The notes under the pieces: generated by a model | Told to the model about the DNA's origin: nothing | Seen by the model: the letters and a program-made list of their open reading frames with translations, nothing else | The model's database searches: none | Part shown: positions 45,242 to 53,789 of the stretch, piece after piece | Position numbering within the stretch: position 1 is the first letter of the stretch | Layout of the letters: every line of letters begins with the position of its first letter | Translations under genes and position numbers: made by a program | NCBI RefSeq assembly: GCF_038005225.1 | Contig: NZ_JBBOSU010000001.1 | Span: 236,001 to 300,000 of the forward strand | DNA: 64,000 bases | Origin: Solibacillus sp. FSL K6-1523 | Lineage (GTDB): Bacteria; Bacillota; Bacilli; Bacillales_A; Planococcaceae | Direction: 5' to 3'

Positions 45242-46334
45242 ATTTATGGATAGTTCCATGCTACCTGAACAATATAAAACATTAACGAATGCAGAAATGG
45301 AAAATCGTATATATGCGATTAAAGAGAGATTAGGTGAAGATTTATTTATTCCAGGTCACCATTACCAACGGGATGAAGTCATTCAATTTGCGGATACAGT
45401 AGGGGATTCTTTACAGCTTGCGCAAGTAGCAGCAGCGAATAAAAAGGCCAAACATATCGTCTTTTGTGGCGTTCATTTTATGGCGGAAACGGCGGATATG
45501 TTAACGGAAGATGGGCAGGTTGTTTATTTACCAGATATGCGCGCGGGCTGTTCGATGGCGGATATGGCAAATATTTATCAAACGGAAGAGGCATGGGTGG
45601 AACTACAAAAGTTATTTGGCGATACGATTATTCCGTTAACATATGTCAATTCAACTGCGGCCATTAAAGCATTTACAGGACGAAATGGCGGGGCTTGTGT
45701 GACAAGTTCGAATGCCAAAACACTTGTTGAGTGGGCATTTATGCAAAAGGAACGACTCTTCTTCTTACCAGATCAACATTTAGGACGCAATACGGCGTTT
45801 GATTTAGGGGTGCCGCTTGAGCAAATGGCGATTTGGAATCCAATTAAAGGTGAGTTGGAATTTGAAGGGGATGACATCGAACAAATTAAAGTGATTTTGT
45901 GGAAAGGTCACTGCTCTGTTCATGAAGGTTTTACCATTTACAATATTCGTGAAGTGCGAAAAAAATATGCGGATATGAATATACTTGTGCATCCGGAATG
46001 TTCACGTGAGGTTGTGGCGTTATCTGATGACTTCGGCTCGACAAAATATATTTGTGATGTCATTGAAAATGCACCCGCAGGATCAAGCTGGGCAATCGGT
46101 ACGGAAATGAATTTAGTGAAGCGTTTAATTGCGAGTCATCCCGACAAGCATATTATTTCATTGAATGAAAATATGTGTCCTTGTTTAACGATGAATCGAA
46201 TTGATTTACCTCATTTATTATGGGCGCTTGAAACAATTGAGCATGGGGAAAAAGGGAACGTTATTCAAGTGGATGAGCGAACAACGCAAGAAGCCATTTT
46301 ATCGTTAAATCGGATGTTGCAACATAGTTCTTAA
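45228..46334 (+). CDS. nadA: Quinolinate synthase
   Basis: A 368-residue 4Fe-4S enzyme that condenses iminoaspartate with DHAP. The long Bacillus-type form is shown by [44 protein letters not shown] and [11 protein letters not shown]; the cluster Cys are in [13 protein letters not shown] and MCPCL. TTG 45228 (or GTG 45231) follows AAAGGGGCGGTGACAA. Sulfur comes from the divergent nifS product. The operon ends at a 21-bp array and a terminator. Confidence 0.94.
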   Translation: MVLAKFMDSSMLPEQYKTLTNAEMENRIYAIKERLGEDLFIPGHHYQRDEVIQFADTVGDSLQLAQVAAANKKAKHIVFCGVHFMAETADMLTEDGQVVYLPDMRAGCSMADMANIYQTEEAWVELQKLFGDTIIPLTYVNSTAAIKAFTGRNGGACVTSSNAKTLVEWAFMQKERLFFLPDQHLGRNTAFDLGVPLEQMAIWNPIKGELEFEGDDIEQIKVILWKGHCSVHEGFTIYNIREVRKKYADMNILVHPECSREVVALSDDFGSTKYICDVIENAPAGSSWAIGTEMNLVKRLIASHPDKHIISLNENMCPCLTMNRIDLPHLLWALETIEHGEKGNVIQVDERTTQEAILSLNRMLQHSS

Positions 46335-46348
46335 TTTCCGCGTTTGGC

Positions 46349-46450
46349 GGATAGAAAGTCCAAAGTGTTGGATAGAACGCGAAATTTGATGGATAGAATG
46401 TGAAATGTGTTGGATAAAAATCAAAATGTGACGGAAAGCCACCTAAAAAT
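46349..46450. repeat. 21-bp-period array C1 (GGATAGA heads), left direct repeat
   Basis: GGATAG/GGATAA/GGAAAG heads start at 46349, 46370, 46391, 46412 and 46433, exact 21-base steps. About 105 bases match array C2 (48113-48214) with two mismatches. Forward translation gives heptads LADRKSK-VLDRTRN-LMDRM-stop. The remainder of the 46335-46791 gap holds a terminator (46486-46529) and the AT-rich promoter region of the cassette. Confidence 0.88.
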
Positions 46451-46485
46451 TTTCATCGGGAACTGCATATTTATAGTTATTTTAC

Positions 46486-46529
46486 AAAAAAGCTTAGGGG
46501 ACATTAATGTGTTCTCTAAGCTTTTTTGC
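46486..46529 (+). terminator. Terminator of the nad operon
   Basis: AAAAAAGCTTAGGGGAC and GTTCTCTAAGCTTTTTT pair over about 14 bases. The arm shares AAAAAAGCTTAG with the terminator after array C2. Confidence 0.8.
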
Positions 46530-46791
46530 GCTAATTTTGAAGATGTACATAGTAGTTAGCCAAGATAATACGACATCGAGATTAATATTCATTTCAAGGT
46601 TGGAGATAAAAAAGTTATAAATAGCCATTACTAATTTTGACTGGGCACCTACATAATATTAATCAACAGTAGGGAAATTGGATTTTTTTGTTTTAATAAA
46701 GGTAAAAAGGTAAATAATATTTAACTAAACTTTAATTTTGTTTATATTTATGTTAAAGTTATCTTTATAGAAGTGAAGGGGGAATGATGCT

Positions 46792-47091
46792 ATGGATATT
46801 AAAAATATTCCAAACTGGATTTTAGCTTTAGAAAATGAGGACTTAGAGTTTATTAAAAACTTAGTGATTCATTCAGGTTCTTTAAAAGAAATTGCTAAAG
46901 TATATGAGGTATCATACCCAACGGTTAGACTTAAACTCGATCGACTAATTGATAAGATAAAAATAAATGATACTGTGGAAAATCAAGAATTCATTAAATT
47001 TATAAAGAGTCTGTCGATTGATGACCGAATTAGCGTAGAAGATGCAAAATTAATTATTGAAAAATATAAACAAGAAAGGAATGAGGAGTAA
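46792..47091 (+). CDS. DUF2089-family protein (small HTH-like regulator)
   Basis: 99 residues. PNWILALENEDLEFIKNLVIHSGSLKEIAKVYEVSYPTVRLKLDRLI is the DUF2089 pattern, a helix-turn-helix-like fold (about 20-55). The C-terminal ~30 residues are charged helices. ATG follows AAGGGGGAATGATGCT. Its stop overlaps the start of the next gene by one base. Such proteins occur with small membrane proteins and are assumed to regulate them; ligands are unknown. Confidence 0.8.
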   Translation: MDIKNIPNWILALENEDLEFIKNLVIHSGSLKEIAKVYEVSYPTVRLKLDRLIDKIKINDTVENQEFIKFIKSLSIDDRISVEDAKLIIEKYKQERNEE

Positions 47092-47378
47092 TGGACTTTA
47101 GTTTTTATAGAGTTTTCATTATTGCAGGTATTTTAGCTGTTCAATTCTTCTTATCTACTAGAAATAATAAGTATTGGGGATTATTCTTACCAGTAGCTTA
47201 TATTGTGTCTCTAACATGGATGTTAATAACAAATCATATTGATAGTGCTATTAGCTATTCTTTAATTCTAATATTGGGGTTACTTTTTCTTATTGCAGAA
47301 TGGGTTGGTGGACGAAAGTATCTTGTTGAGAAACAAAAAAAGGAATTAGAAAAAATGGAGATTCATGATATGAGATAG
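47091..47378 (+). CDS. Small membrane protein of the DUF2089 cassette
   Basis: 95 residues with three hydrophobic segments (about 6-21, 29-47, 55-72) and a charged C-terminal tail (EKQKKELEKME). It is translationally coupled to the DUF2089 gene (overlapping stop/start). No function known. AAAGGAATGAGGAGTA precedes the ATG. Confidence 0.75.
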   Translation: MDFSFYRVFIIAGILAVQFFLSTRNNKYWGLFLPVAYIVSLTWMLITNHIDSAISYSLILILGLLFLIAEWVGGRKYLVEKQKKELEKMEIHDMR

Positions 47379-47439
47379 AAAAGTATTAAAGTTCTTCACA
47401 TTGTATTAAAGCAAATGAGGGGGAGTGGGATTCGAAATT

Positions 47440-48057
47440 ATGATGTACACCAAGACGGAAATATTCAATCAAGTGGTCTTTAAAAGAGCTATTAAATTTA
47501 TCGTATTTTCTGCCGCTATAACAATGATTGCAACAATTATAACCTATATTATTAATCCGGATATAAAAGAAGTAGTACTGGGGATGGAGGAGAGTTTATC
47601 AATCCAGATAAAAGAATCCACAGGTATTGATAGAGTATGGTCTTATGTAATTAATAACGGTTTTGCAGTTCCATTGCAAATGTTGATCCTCGCCTTAATA
47701 CCTATTCAATTTATATATTTGCTAAATATTATTTCAACTACTTCTTTGCTCGGAGTTTTTTGGGGAATTGCTTTATTGATTGATGAAAAAGGTTTTGAAC
47801 TCATAATTGCTTCGATTCCACATGCTGTTTTCGAGATTTTTGCATATTGCATATTTGCTGCAGTTCTCTTTGAATTAAATCAAGTTATTAGAGTGAAAGT
47901 TAGAAATAATTTTAAGAAAGACAATGACGGAAATTCTTTTATTAATAAATTTGTAAGGACAATAATTGTTTACGCAGTTTTTGTTTTACCAATAATCCTC
48001 GTAGCCGCATTTTTGGAAACTTACATAGCTGACATTATACTCGACTTATTTGAATAA
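47440..48057 (+). CDS. SpoIIM-like (DUF95) membrane protein
   Basis: About 205 residues with four to five membrane helices, including ALLIDEKGFELIIASIPHAVFEIFAYCIFA, which matches the SpoIIM/DUF95 pattern (PHGxxExxA). It is smaller than sporulation SpoIIM proteins and the context is not a sporulation operon. The start is uncertain: GTG 47425 abuts AGGGGGA, and ATG 47440 is 16 bases after it; I chose 47440. It is the last gene of the cassette between arrays C1 and C2. Confidence 0.7.
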   Translation: MMYTKTEIFNQVVFKRAIKFIVFSAAITMIATIITYIINPDIKEVVLGMEESLSIQIKESTGIDRVWSYVINNGFAVPLQMLILALIPIQFIYLLNIISTTSLLGVFWGIALLIDEKGFELIIASIPHAVFEIFAYCIFAAVLFELNQVIRVKVRNNFKKDNDGNSFINKFVRTIIVYAVFVLPIILVAAFLETYIADIILDLFE

Positions 48058-48112
48058 TAAAGTTTTCATAGGGGATTAGCGGTTTTAAATTAACTTGATT
48101 TACGTATTAGGC

Positions 48113-48214
48113 GGATAGAAAGTCCAAAGTGTTGGATAGAACTCGAAATTTGATGGATAGAATGTGAAATGTGTTGGATAAAAATCAAAATGTGACGGAT
48201 AGCCACCTAAAAAA
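48113..48214. repeat. 21-bp-period array C2 (GGATAGA heads), right direct repeat
   Basis: Heads start at 48113, 48134, 48155, 48176 and 48197, exact 21-base steps. It is nearly identical to C1 for ~105 bases, including CCACCTAAAA after the last unit. C1 and C2 lie on either side of the DUF2089/SpoIIM-like cassette. Confidence 0.88.
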
Positions 48215-48244
48215 GCTTAGAGGAATCACACCTCTAAGCTTTTG
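48209..48244. terminator. Bidirectional terminator
   Basis: AAAAAGCTTAGAGG and CCTCTAAGCTTTT pair around AATCACA. It serves the cassette (plus) and the ABC operon (minus) that converge here. Confidence 0.8.
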
Positions 48245-48247
48245 CCT

Positions 48248-49048
48248 TTAAAAATTAAACTTCTTCAACAAAACCCGCTCAATCATTTCCACGCACTTAT
48301 ACATAATCGTTGCTAAAATGACAATCATGATGAGCGATAAAAACACGAGATTGAAGTTGAAAATTTGGAAGCCGGAAATGATTAAATAGCCAAGTCCCTT
48401 TGATGAAACTAAAAACTCACCGACAATGACCCCAACCCAGCTTAAGCCAACATTCACTTTTAACGTGGAAATAATTGTTGGGATGGAGGCGGGAAGAACA
48501 ACATGCTTAAATGTTTGCGCCTTACTCGCATTGAATAGCTGCATGACTTTTAAATAATTTTCATTCACTTGTTGAAATGAAGAAAAAATGACAATGGTTG
48601 AAACAATGACAGAGATTGAGATTGCCATCACAATGACTGACAAAACGTTCGGACCAAAAATAACGAGAATCATTGGTCCAAGCGCAACTTTTGGCATCGC
48701 ATTTAAAACAACGAGGTACGGATCCATTACTTTTGCGACAGTTATAGAGGACCATAAGAAAATGGCGAGTAATGTTCCTAAAAGTGTGCCTAACAAAAAT
48801 CCGATAACGGTTTCCATTAGCGTGAACCATACGTGAGGGAAGAGTGTAGCGTCCATCACTTTTGTGACAAGCAATTTCGCAACGGCAAGAGGACTACTAA
48901 AAATGAGTGGGTCGAGAATTCGGTAGTGTGTGGTGATTTGCCAAAATAGAAAGATTAGGATGAGTAAAAGTAATTGAAACAGCAAAATTTTTCGTGATTC
49001 AAGCCGTCGCTTTCGTTTGTATTTTTCATGTAACGTTTCCGTATCCAT
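48248..49048 (-). CDS. ABC permease, SsuC/ThiX-like
   Basis: 266 residues: six membrane segments and the EAA-type loop (AQTFKHVVLPASIPTIISTLK, of which the ATPase-contact part is the VLPASIPTI). I use ATG 49048 (MDTETLHEKYKRK), which follows AAGGAGCTCGAAGCCA; the open frame up to 49111 lies inside the ATPase gene. It overlaps the ATPase end by 23 bases. The operon order is binding protein, ATPase, permease. It resembles thiamine-precursor and taurine importers; no TPP riboswitch was found upstream, so the ligand is open. Confidence 0.87.
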   Translation of the reverse strand: MDTETLHEKYKRKRRLESRKILLFQLLLLILIFLFWQITTHYRILDPLIFSSPLAVAKLLVTKVMDATLFPHVWFTLMETVIGFLLGTLLGTLLAIFLWSSITVAKVMDPYLVVLNAMPKVALGPMILVIFGPNVLSVIVMAISISVIVSTIVIFSSFQQVNENYLKVMQLFNASKAQTFKHVVLPASIPTIISTLKVNVGLSWVGVIVGEFLVSSKGLGYLIISGFQIFNFNLVFLSLIMIVILATIMYKCVEMIERVLLKKFNF

Positions 49049-49781
49049 TGGCTTCGAGCTCCTTCCAAATGGTTTGGAATATAGGTTGGTATTCAGGGGC
49101 GTTTCGTGCATCGAATGGTACTAAATTTCGTATTTCGTCTGGAATCGTAAAGGACTTGAGAATGGTACCAGGACGATTGCTGAACAAATAGACTTTATCG
49201 CTCATTGCAATAGCCTCACCGATATCATGTGTGACCAAAATGGCGGTTTTAGAAAATTGCTTTAATGTTTCTGAAACGAAATTTTCAAGATCGAGCTTTG
49301 AGTGGAAATCAAGCGCGGAAAAGGGTTCATCTAGCAGGAGCAATGTTGGCTCCACAGCGAGTGTTCTTGCGAGTGCAATTCGTTGACGCATCCCCCCAGA
49401 TAGCTGCTGGGGGTAGAGTTTTGCGGTATGAGATAAGCGGAATTTCTTTAATAGGTCCTCAACAATTTGCCCTTCACCCTTATTTAAAATCGTCAAACCA
49501 AGCGAAATATTTTCCTCAATCGTTTTCCATGGGAACAAAAAATCTTGCTGGAGCATGTAGCCAATTTCAATTGAAGGGGCTTCATGTGTAATGACTCCAG
49601 AGGTCGGTTCGATTAATCCCGCGATGATAGAAAGAAGCGTTGATTTTCCGCATCCACTTGGTCCAATAAAAGATATAAATTCGCCTTCATTGATCGAAAA
49701 TGAAACGTCTTTTAGTGCGGTTGTATAGGAGTGATCATTAAAAAAGTGGTGCTGAATATTACGAACATCAATAAAGGCCAT
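49026..49781 (-). CDS. ABC ATPase, SsuB/ThiZ-like
   Basis: 251 residues. Walker A GPSGCGKST (about 39-47), Q-loop YMLQQDFLFPWKTIEENISLG, signature LSGGMRQR, Walker B LLLLDEPFSALD and switch ILVTHDIGEA are all present. It starts one base before the binding-protein stop is complete (49781/49782), so the operon is tightly packed. It powers uptake through the adjacent permease. Confidence 0.91.
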   Translation of the reverse strand: MAFIDVRNIQHHFFNDHSYTTALKDVSFSINEGEFISFIGPSGCGKSTLLSIIAGLIEPTSGVITHEAPSIEIGYMLQQDFLFPWKTIEENISLGLTILNKGEGQIVEDLLKKFRLSHTAKLYPQQLSGGMRQRIALARTLAVEPTLLLLDEPFSALDFHSKLDLENFVSETLKQFSKTAILVTHDIGEAIAMSDKVYLFSNRPGTILKSFTIPDEIRNLVPFDARNAPEYQPIFQTIWKELEANGYGNVT

Positions 49782-50762
49782 TTATTTCACGACCTTATCA
49801 GCAAAAGTTCGATTCACAAGTTCTTCATATGTTGCATCGTATTCAAGCACACCAGCCTCCGACATGACATTTAAAAGATTTTGGAATTCATCTTCTTCAA
49901 TGATTGGATCTGTTGCGAAAGACTGTTGATCACGATAGCGTGTTACTACTTTTTCAATAAGCGCAAGGTCCGTATCTTCAAAGTAAGGTGCGATTGATTT
50001 CGCAACATCTGCAGCAGGCTGCTCATACACCCATTTTTGCGCTTTATACAATGCTTTTGTAAAACTTTCGATCATTTCTTTATCTTTATCAAACTTACTT
50101 TCTTTTGCCATAAACCCAGTGTACGGAATGCGACCTAGTTCTTCACCAAATGACGCAACGATTTTACCTGTGCCTTGTTGCTCGAAAATACTCGCAGTTG
50201 GTTCGAATAATTGTACGTAATCACCTGTACCGGATGCAAAGGCATTCGCAATATTAGCAAAATCAATATTTTGAATAAGTGTTAAATCATTATGCGGATC
50301 AATATTATGACCTTTCAATACAAATTCCCCAGCCATTTGCGGCATACCACCTACACGTTGCCCTAAAAACGTACTACCTTTTAACATATCCCAATTAAAG
50401 TTTTCAATCTCTTCCCGCGCAACTAAAAATGTACCGTCAGTTTGTGTTAATTGTGCAAAGTTGACAACGACATCATTTGGATTTTGACCCGCCACATAAA
50501 TGGATGTTTCAGCACCAATTAATGCGATATCAATCCCATCGGATAGAAGCGCAGTCATCGTTTTATCGCCACCAGGAATCGTGGATAATTTGATGTTTAA
50601 ACCTTCCTCTTCAAAAAAGCCTTCTTCAATCGCAGCATAGAGTGGTGCGTAGAAAATGGATCTTGTCACTTCACCAATCTTCACATCCTGCATTTCTTTA
50701 TCGCCACAGCCAACGACTAACATTATGACACCAAATAGGCAGAGGTAACGAATCCATTTCAT
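49782..50762 (-). CDS. ABC substrate-binding lipoprotein, NMT1/THI5-like
   Basis: 326 residues. The lipobox is VVGCG (Cys about residue 19). The mature protein begins KIGEVTRSIFYAPLYAAIEEGFFEEEGL, the NMT1/THI5 pattern, followed by LLSDGIDIALIGAETSIY. ATG 50762 follows GAAGGATGGCTGA. Members bind thiamine precursors, sulfonates, nitrate or aromatic acids. It has no close similarity by eye to the binding protein at 5070 beyond the shared family. Confidence 0.87.
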   Translation of the reverse strand: MKWIRYLCLFGVIMLVVGCGDKEMQDVKIGEVTRSIFYAPLYAAIEEGFFEEEGLNIKLSTIPGGDKTMTALLSDGIDIALIGAETSIYVAGQNPNDVVVNFAQLTQTDGTFLVAREEIENFNWDMLKGSTFLGQRVGGMPQMAGEFVLKGHNIDPHNDLTLIQNIDFANIANAFASGTGDYVQLFEPTASIFEQQGTGKIVASFGEELGRIPYTGFMAKESKFDKDKEMIESFTKALYKAQKWVYEQPAADVAKSIAPYFEDTDLALIEKVVTRYRDQQSFATDPIIEEDEFQNLLNVMSEAGVLEYDATYEELVNRTFADKVVK

Positions 50763-50894
50763 TCAGCCATCCTTCTCTCTCTTCGTAATATGCCCTATCA
50801 TATGCCGTATAGAAATGATGCGTGCCTATGTGGGGTGGCTCACATTTTGTAAAGCCAATTGAATACATTTCCGTTACAATAAAATTCTCCACTA

Positions 50895-51027
50895 CTGTTT
50901 TAGCATTTTGAGAAGTTTACATGATGCACTGGAAAATTTATTAGTTTCCATTAAAAATACGCTAATTAATAGTGAAAAGATTTCTTTAAAAGAGCTTCTT
51001 GAAATTGCTGATGCGATGATTCCTTAA
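50895..51027 (+). pseudogene. Short coding remnant
   Basis: One plus frame reads SLHDALENLLVSIKNTLINS and continues to LKELLEIADAMIP before TAA at 51025-51027, an amphipathic helix pattern that looks like protein. There is no start or ribosome site, and the frame is closed upstream. It is probably the last ~40 codons of a lost gene. The surrounding 50763-51263 gap otherwise holds only the ABC operon promoter region and a terminator. Confidence 0.28.
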
Positions 51028-51110
51028 TTGCAAAGGGAACGAATATCCTACTATAAAAAATGAGCCTTACTATTAATCACAGAAACTTTCATAGAATAAA
51101 AATATATTAA

Positions 51111-51147
51111 GCGTCGCACATCTGACTAGGTGTGCTTTTTTTATGGT
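51111..51147 (+). terminator. Terminator-like hairpin
   Basis: GCACATC and GGTGTGC pair around TGACTA and are followed by TTTTTTTAT. It lies between the coding remnant and the coat-protein gene. Confidence 0.65.
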
Positions 51148-51263
51148 TGAAATAGTAGAAGGCGGTTAGTGAATTTTTAGATAAATAGGCAATTTCCATA
51201 CGTTGAATATTTAAATACACATATAGATAGCAAGCAAGGTAATAAAAATAGGAGGTTAAAATA

Positions 51264-51947
51264 ATGAATAAAAATCTGCTTCTTTCATTAATGAATAAAG
51301 TTGTAAGGGTGGATCGGGGAGGACCTGAATCCCGGATTGGGAAGCTAATGGCTGCTGAAGACGATCATTTCGTAATGCTAACGGAAAAAGACGGCATCAT
51401 TTATTATAAAATGCAACATGTTAAGAGTGTTACGATAAATTCAAGAGATGGGATGGAGTTTAACGTTGAAGATCCAGCGGCGGATTCTTATGCGCTCGCA
51501 TCGGATTTTAAAACAATTGTCGATAGTTTACGTTACCAATGGGTGAAAGTGAATCGTGGCGGACCTGAGATGATTGAAGGAATTATGAACGAAGTAACAG
51601 ACGACTATATTACGATTTTTGCAAAAGATGAAGTAATTCGTCTTGCTATGTTCCATGTTCGCAATATTAGTTTAGGAACAACTAGTAAAAAAGACGATAA
51701 AGATAAAGGTAAGGAAAAAGGAAAAGATGAAAAAGGAAAAGAAAGCGGAGGGAATAGTGACAATACAAATAACAACGAAGCAAGCAATAATGCGGCGAAT
51801 AATGCTGTAGCAAGTGATAATGCAGCAGCAACTAATGAGACGGAAAATGATACTACAGCAACGAATGCGGCTGAAAGTAGCGCACCGGAAAATAATGTTG
51901 CAGCAAAAAATACTGGAGGAAATTTACGCCCTCGCAGAAGACGCTGA
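51264..51947 (+). CDS. CotB-like spore coat protein
   Basis: 227 residues. Two copies of the CotB module appear: VVRVDRGGPESRIGKL with IIYYKMQHVKSV, and WVKVNRGGPEMIEGIM with IRLAMFHVRNI. A ~75-residue low-complexity tail follows: a Lys/Asp/Glu-Gly part (KDDKDKGKEKGKDEKG), an Asn/Ala/Thr/Ser part, and a closing RPRRRR. CotB of Bacillus has a comparable Ser-rich, basic-ended tail that is phosphorylated; here Asn/Ala replaces Ser. ATG follows AGGAGGTTAAAATA. Expression during sporulation is expected but no sigma-K promoter was assigned. Confidence 0.8.
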   Translation: MNKNLLLSLMNKVVRVDRGGPESRIGKLMAAEDDHFVMLTEKDGIIYYKMQHVKSVTINSRDGMEFNVEDPAADSYALASDFKTIVDSLRYQWVKVNRGGPEMIEGIMNEVTDDYITIFAKDEVIRLAMFHVRNISLGTTSKKDDKDKGKEKGKDEKGKESGGNSDNTNNNEASNNAANNAVASDNAAATNETENDTTATNAAESSAPENNVAAKNTGGNLRPRRRR

Positions 51948-52027
51948 GCTTATATAATTTATAGGCAAGTTAGTTAGAGTAAGTTACATTATTGTACTAA
52001 GCCAAGCTAAAGAAAGGAGGAAGGAAT

Positions 52028-52177
52028 GTGATCATGCTCCTTTACTTTTCTGTCGTCGGTGGATTAATTTACAAAATATTTGTTGCAACACCTAATGAGC
52101 AGGGAGAGGACATAAAAATCAAGTCTACCCAATCAACCGTTATCGACCATAATGCGGCGGATATAAATATTGGCTAG
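52028..52177 (+). CDS. Putative 49-residue membrane-tipped protein
   Basis: GTG 52028 (or ATG 52034) follows AAAGGAGGAAGGAAT, a very strong ribosome site, and reads 49 codons: a hydrophobic N terminus (MLLYFSVVGGLIYKIFVA) and a polar tail ending VIDHNAADINIG. It starts 80 bases after the CotB-like gene in the same direction, so it may be a co-expressed spore-surface component. Family not recognised. Confidence 0.5.
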   Translation: MIMLLYFSVVGGLIYKIFVATPNEQGEDIKIKSTQSTVIDHNAADINIG

Positions 52178-52252
52178 CATATAATTATGCTAGCTGTAAT
52201 TATAATAACAATTATTCTTTAAGCCCTTAATCCTATAACGTATATAACTTTC

Positions 52253-52304
52253 TTGGCACTTCCGATACGATAGACATATCAAATGAAGGAAGTGCTTTTT
52301 TATG
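52253..52304 (+). terminator. Terminator after the spore-coat pair
   Basis: GGCACTTCC and GGAAGTGC pair around a ~28-base loop that contains further complementarity and lead into TTTTTTA. Confidence 0.55.
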
Positions 52305-52349
52305 CCGATGAACAAATTAGCAATAGCTTTTACATAACTATTTGCATCT

Positions 52350-52396
52350 GTTCAAAAAAGCCATCTACACTGAAAGAAAATCAGGATAGATGGCTT
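52350..52396 (-). terminator. Terminator of the ArsB-like gene
   Basis: AAAAAAGCCATCTA and TAGATGGCTTT form an 11-bp stem; the T run lies on the minus-strand side. It converges on the coat-protein transcript. Confidence 0.75.
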
Positions 52397-52420
52397 TACA
52401 TCGTATTTACACAAGGATAT

Positions 52421-53761
52421 TCAAAATAGCCAAGTAACCCAGTAATATAACAGTACTAATGTAAACAATACGGTCGGCGGTATAACGATAAGCGTAACTT
52501 TTATATATTGCCACCAAGTAATTTTCACATTCCCTTTTCTGACAATATGCATCCACATGAGTGTAGCGAGCGTCCCCATCGGAATAAGTAATGCACCCAT
52601 ATCACTTCCAATTACATTTGCCAAATAAGCAACCTTCAAAGAAATTGGATCTAAATCCATATTCATAAGCGTAAGTGTTCCGACCATTAGCGCCGGGTGA
52701 TTATTGAATATATTAGAGAGTACGGAAAGAAGTATTCCCATCATTACGCTTGTATGAAGTAAGTTCCCTGAAACTAAAGGACGCATAAATCCAATCAACC
52801 AGTCTGTTAAACCAATATTATTCAATCCATATATAATAACGTACATACTAAACGCAAAGATGATAATGTACCAAGGTGTTTTTTTCAACATATCTCCTGG
52901 TGATATTTTTAAATAAGCCCATCGCCAACCTAAAAGTACTAAGGAGCCTAATACAGCCATAAGAGAAACGGGAATGTTAACGTATGAAGCGAAAAAGAGG
53001 CTAATACGTACAGCAAAGACGAAAAATAAGATGTTGCGCATAAACTTTGAACGATCTGCTTCCGAGTGGTAAAGGGCATTTTGCATGAGTGGGTGATAAG
53101 ACGAGAGTGATATACCATTTACATTAGTAGGGATGACTTTCGGTAAATCTTTTTGAAACTTTAGGAATAAGAGTCCGACTAAAAGTAATAATCCGAGTGT
53201 TGCTGGAACAAACATCATTGCTGCATGGGAATACAAACTCATATTCACAATTTTTAAGGCGATTAAATTTACAATGTTACTTACGCCAATTGGTGCACTA
53301 GAAGCAGTTGCAATTAATGCGCCAGATAGTAAGTAGGGGATCTTTTGGTGATTCTTTAAATTCATATTGTTTAACAGCATAACTAAAATAGGCGTGGTTA
53401 TTAAAATACTGCCATCGTTATTGAAAAAAAGTGTCATAAGAAAACATAAAAGATTCACATACCAAAACAATCGAATACCGGAGCCGCGTGCTTTTTCAGC
53501 CAGCCTTTCTGCTACCCAGTTAAAGAATCCGAAACTTTCTAAGACGATGGCCATAACGATCGTCGCCATAATGGTTATTGCTGCTCCACTTATCGTTTCA
53601 GCAATAATTCCGAGCTCGCTCAGTGTAACACTCCCACTTATGATGACAACAATTGCACCGATTGTGGCGGGTATTGCTTCATTAATGCCTCTAGGTCTCC
53701 AAAGTATAAAGATTAGTGTAAAGAGAAATGCTAAAATGGTTAGCCAAGCCATTGGTTGCAT
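52421..53761 (-). CDS. ArsB/NhaD-superfamily permease
   Basis: 446 residues with eleven or twelve membrane helices. Family features include ESFGFFNWVAERLAEKARGSGIRLFW, FFNNDGSILITTPI, SSAPIGVSNIVNLIALKI, NIFNNHPALMVGTL and VIGSDMGALLIPMGTLATLMW. The closest known group is ArsB/YwrK arsenite carriers; NhaD antiporters share the fold. No arsR or arsC gene is nearby, so the arsenite role is uncertain. I use ATG 53761, which follows GGGAAGGAGGAAAAACT; the longer frame to 53791 puts the ribosome site inside the gene. Confidence 0.82.
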   Translation of the reverse strand: MQPMAWLTILAFLFTLIFILWRPRGINEAIPATIGAIVVIISGSVTLSELGIIAETISGAAITIMATIVMAIVLESFGFFNWVAERLAEKARGSGIRLFWYVNLLCFLMTLFFNNDGSILITTPILVMLLNNMNLKNHQKIPYLLSGALIATASSAPIGVSNIVNLIALKIVNMSLYSHAAMMFVPATLGLLLLVGLLFLKFQKDLPKVIPTNVNGISLSSYHPLMQNALYHSEADRSKFMRNILFFVFAVRISLFFASYVNIPVSLMAVLGSLVLLGWRWAYLKISPGDMLKKTPWYIIIFAFSMYVIIYGLNNIGLTDWLIGFMRPLVSGNLLHTSVMMGILLSVLSNIFNNHPALMVGTLTLMNMDLDPISLKVAYLANVIGSDMGALLIPMGTLATLMWMHIVRKGNVKITWWQYIKVTLIVIPPTVLFTLVLLYYWVTWLF

Positions 53762-53789
53762 AGTTTTTCCTCCTTCCCGACGTATTTCC

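Noticed and set aside
50698..50892. 64-codon minus-strand ORF overlapping the binding-protein start
   Set aside because: The first 40 residues look mildly protein-like, but GTG 50892 has no ribosome site and the frame runs into the lipoprotein signal sequence. More likely leader DNA.
50763..50950. TPP riboswitch before the NMT1-like ABC operon
   Set aside because: The thi-box (CTGAGA...ACCTGATCTGGNTAATACCAGCG) is not present, so thiamine-precursor transport is not claimed.
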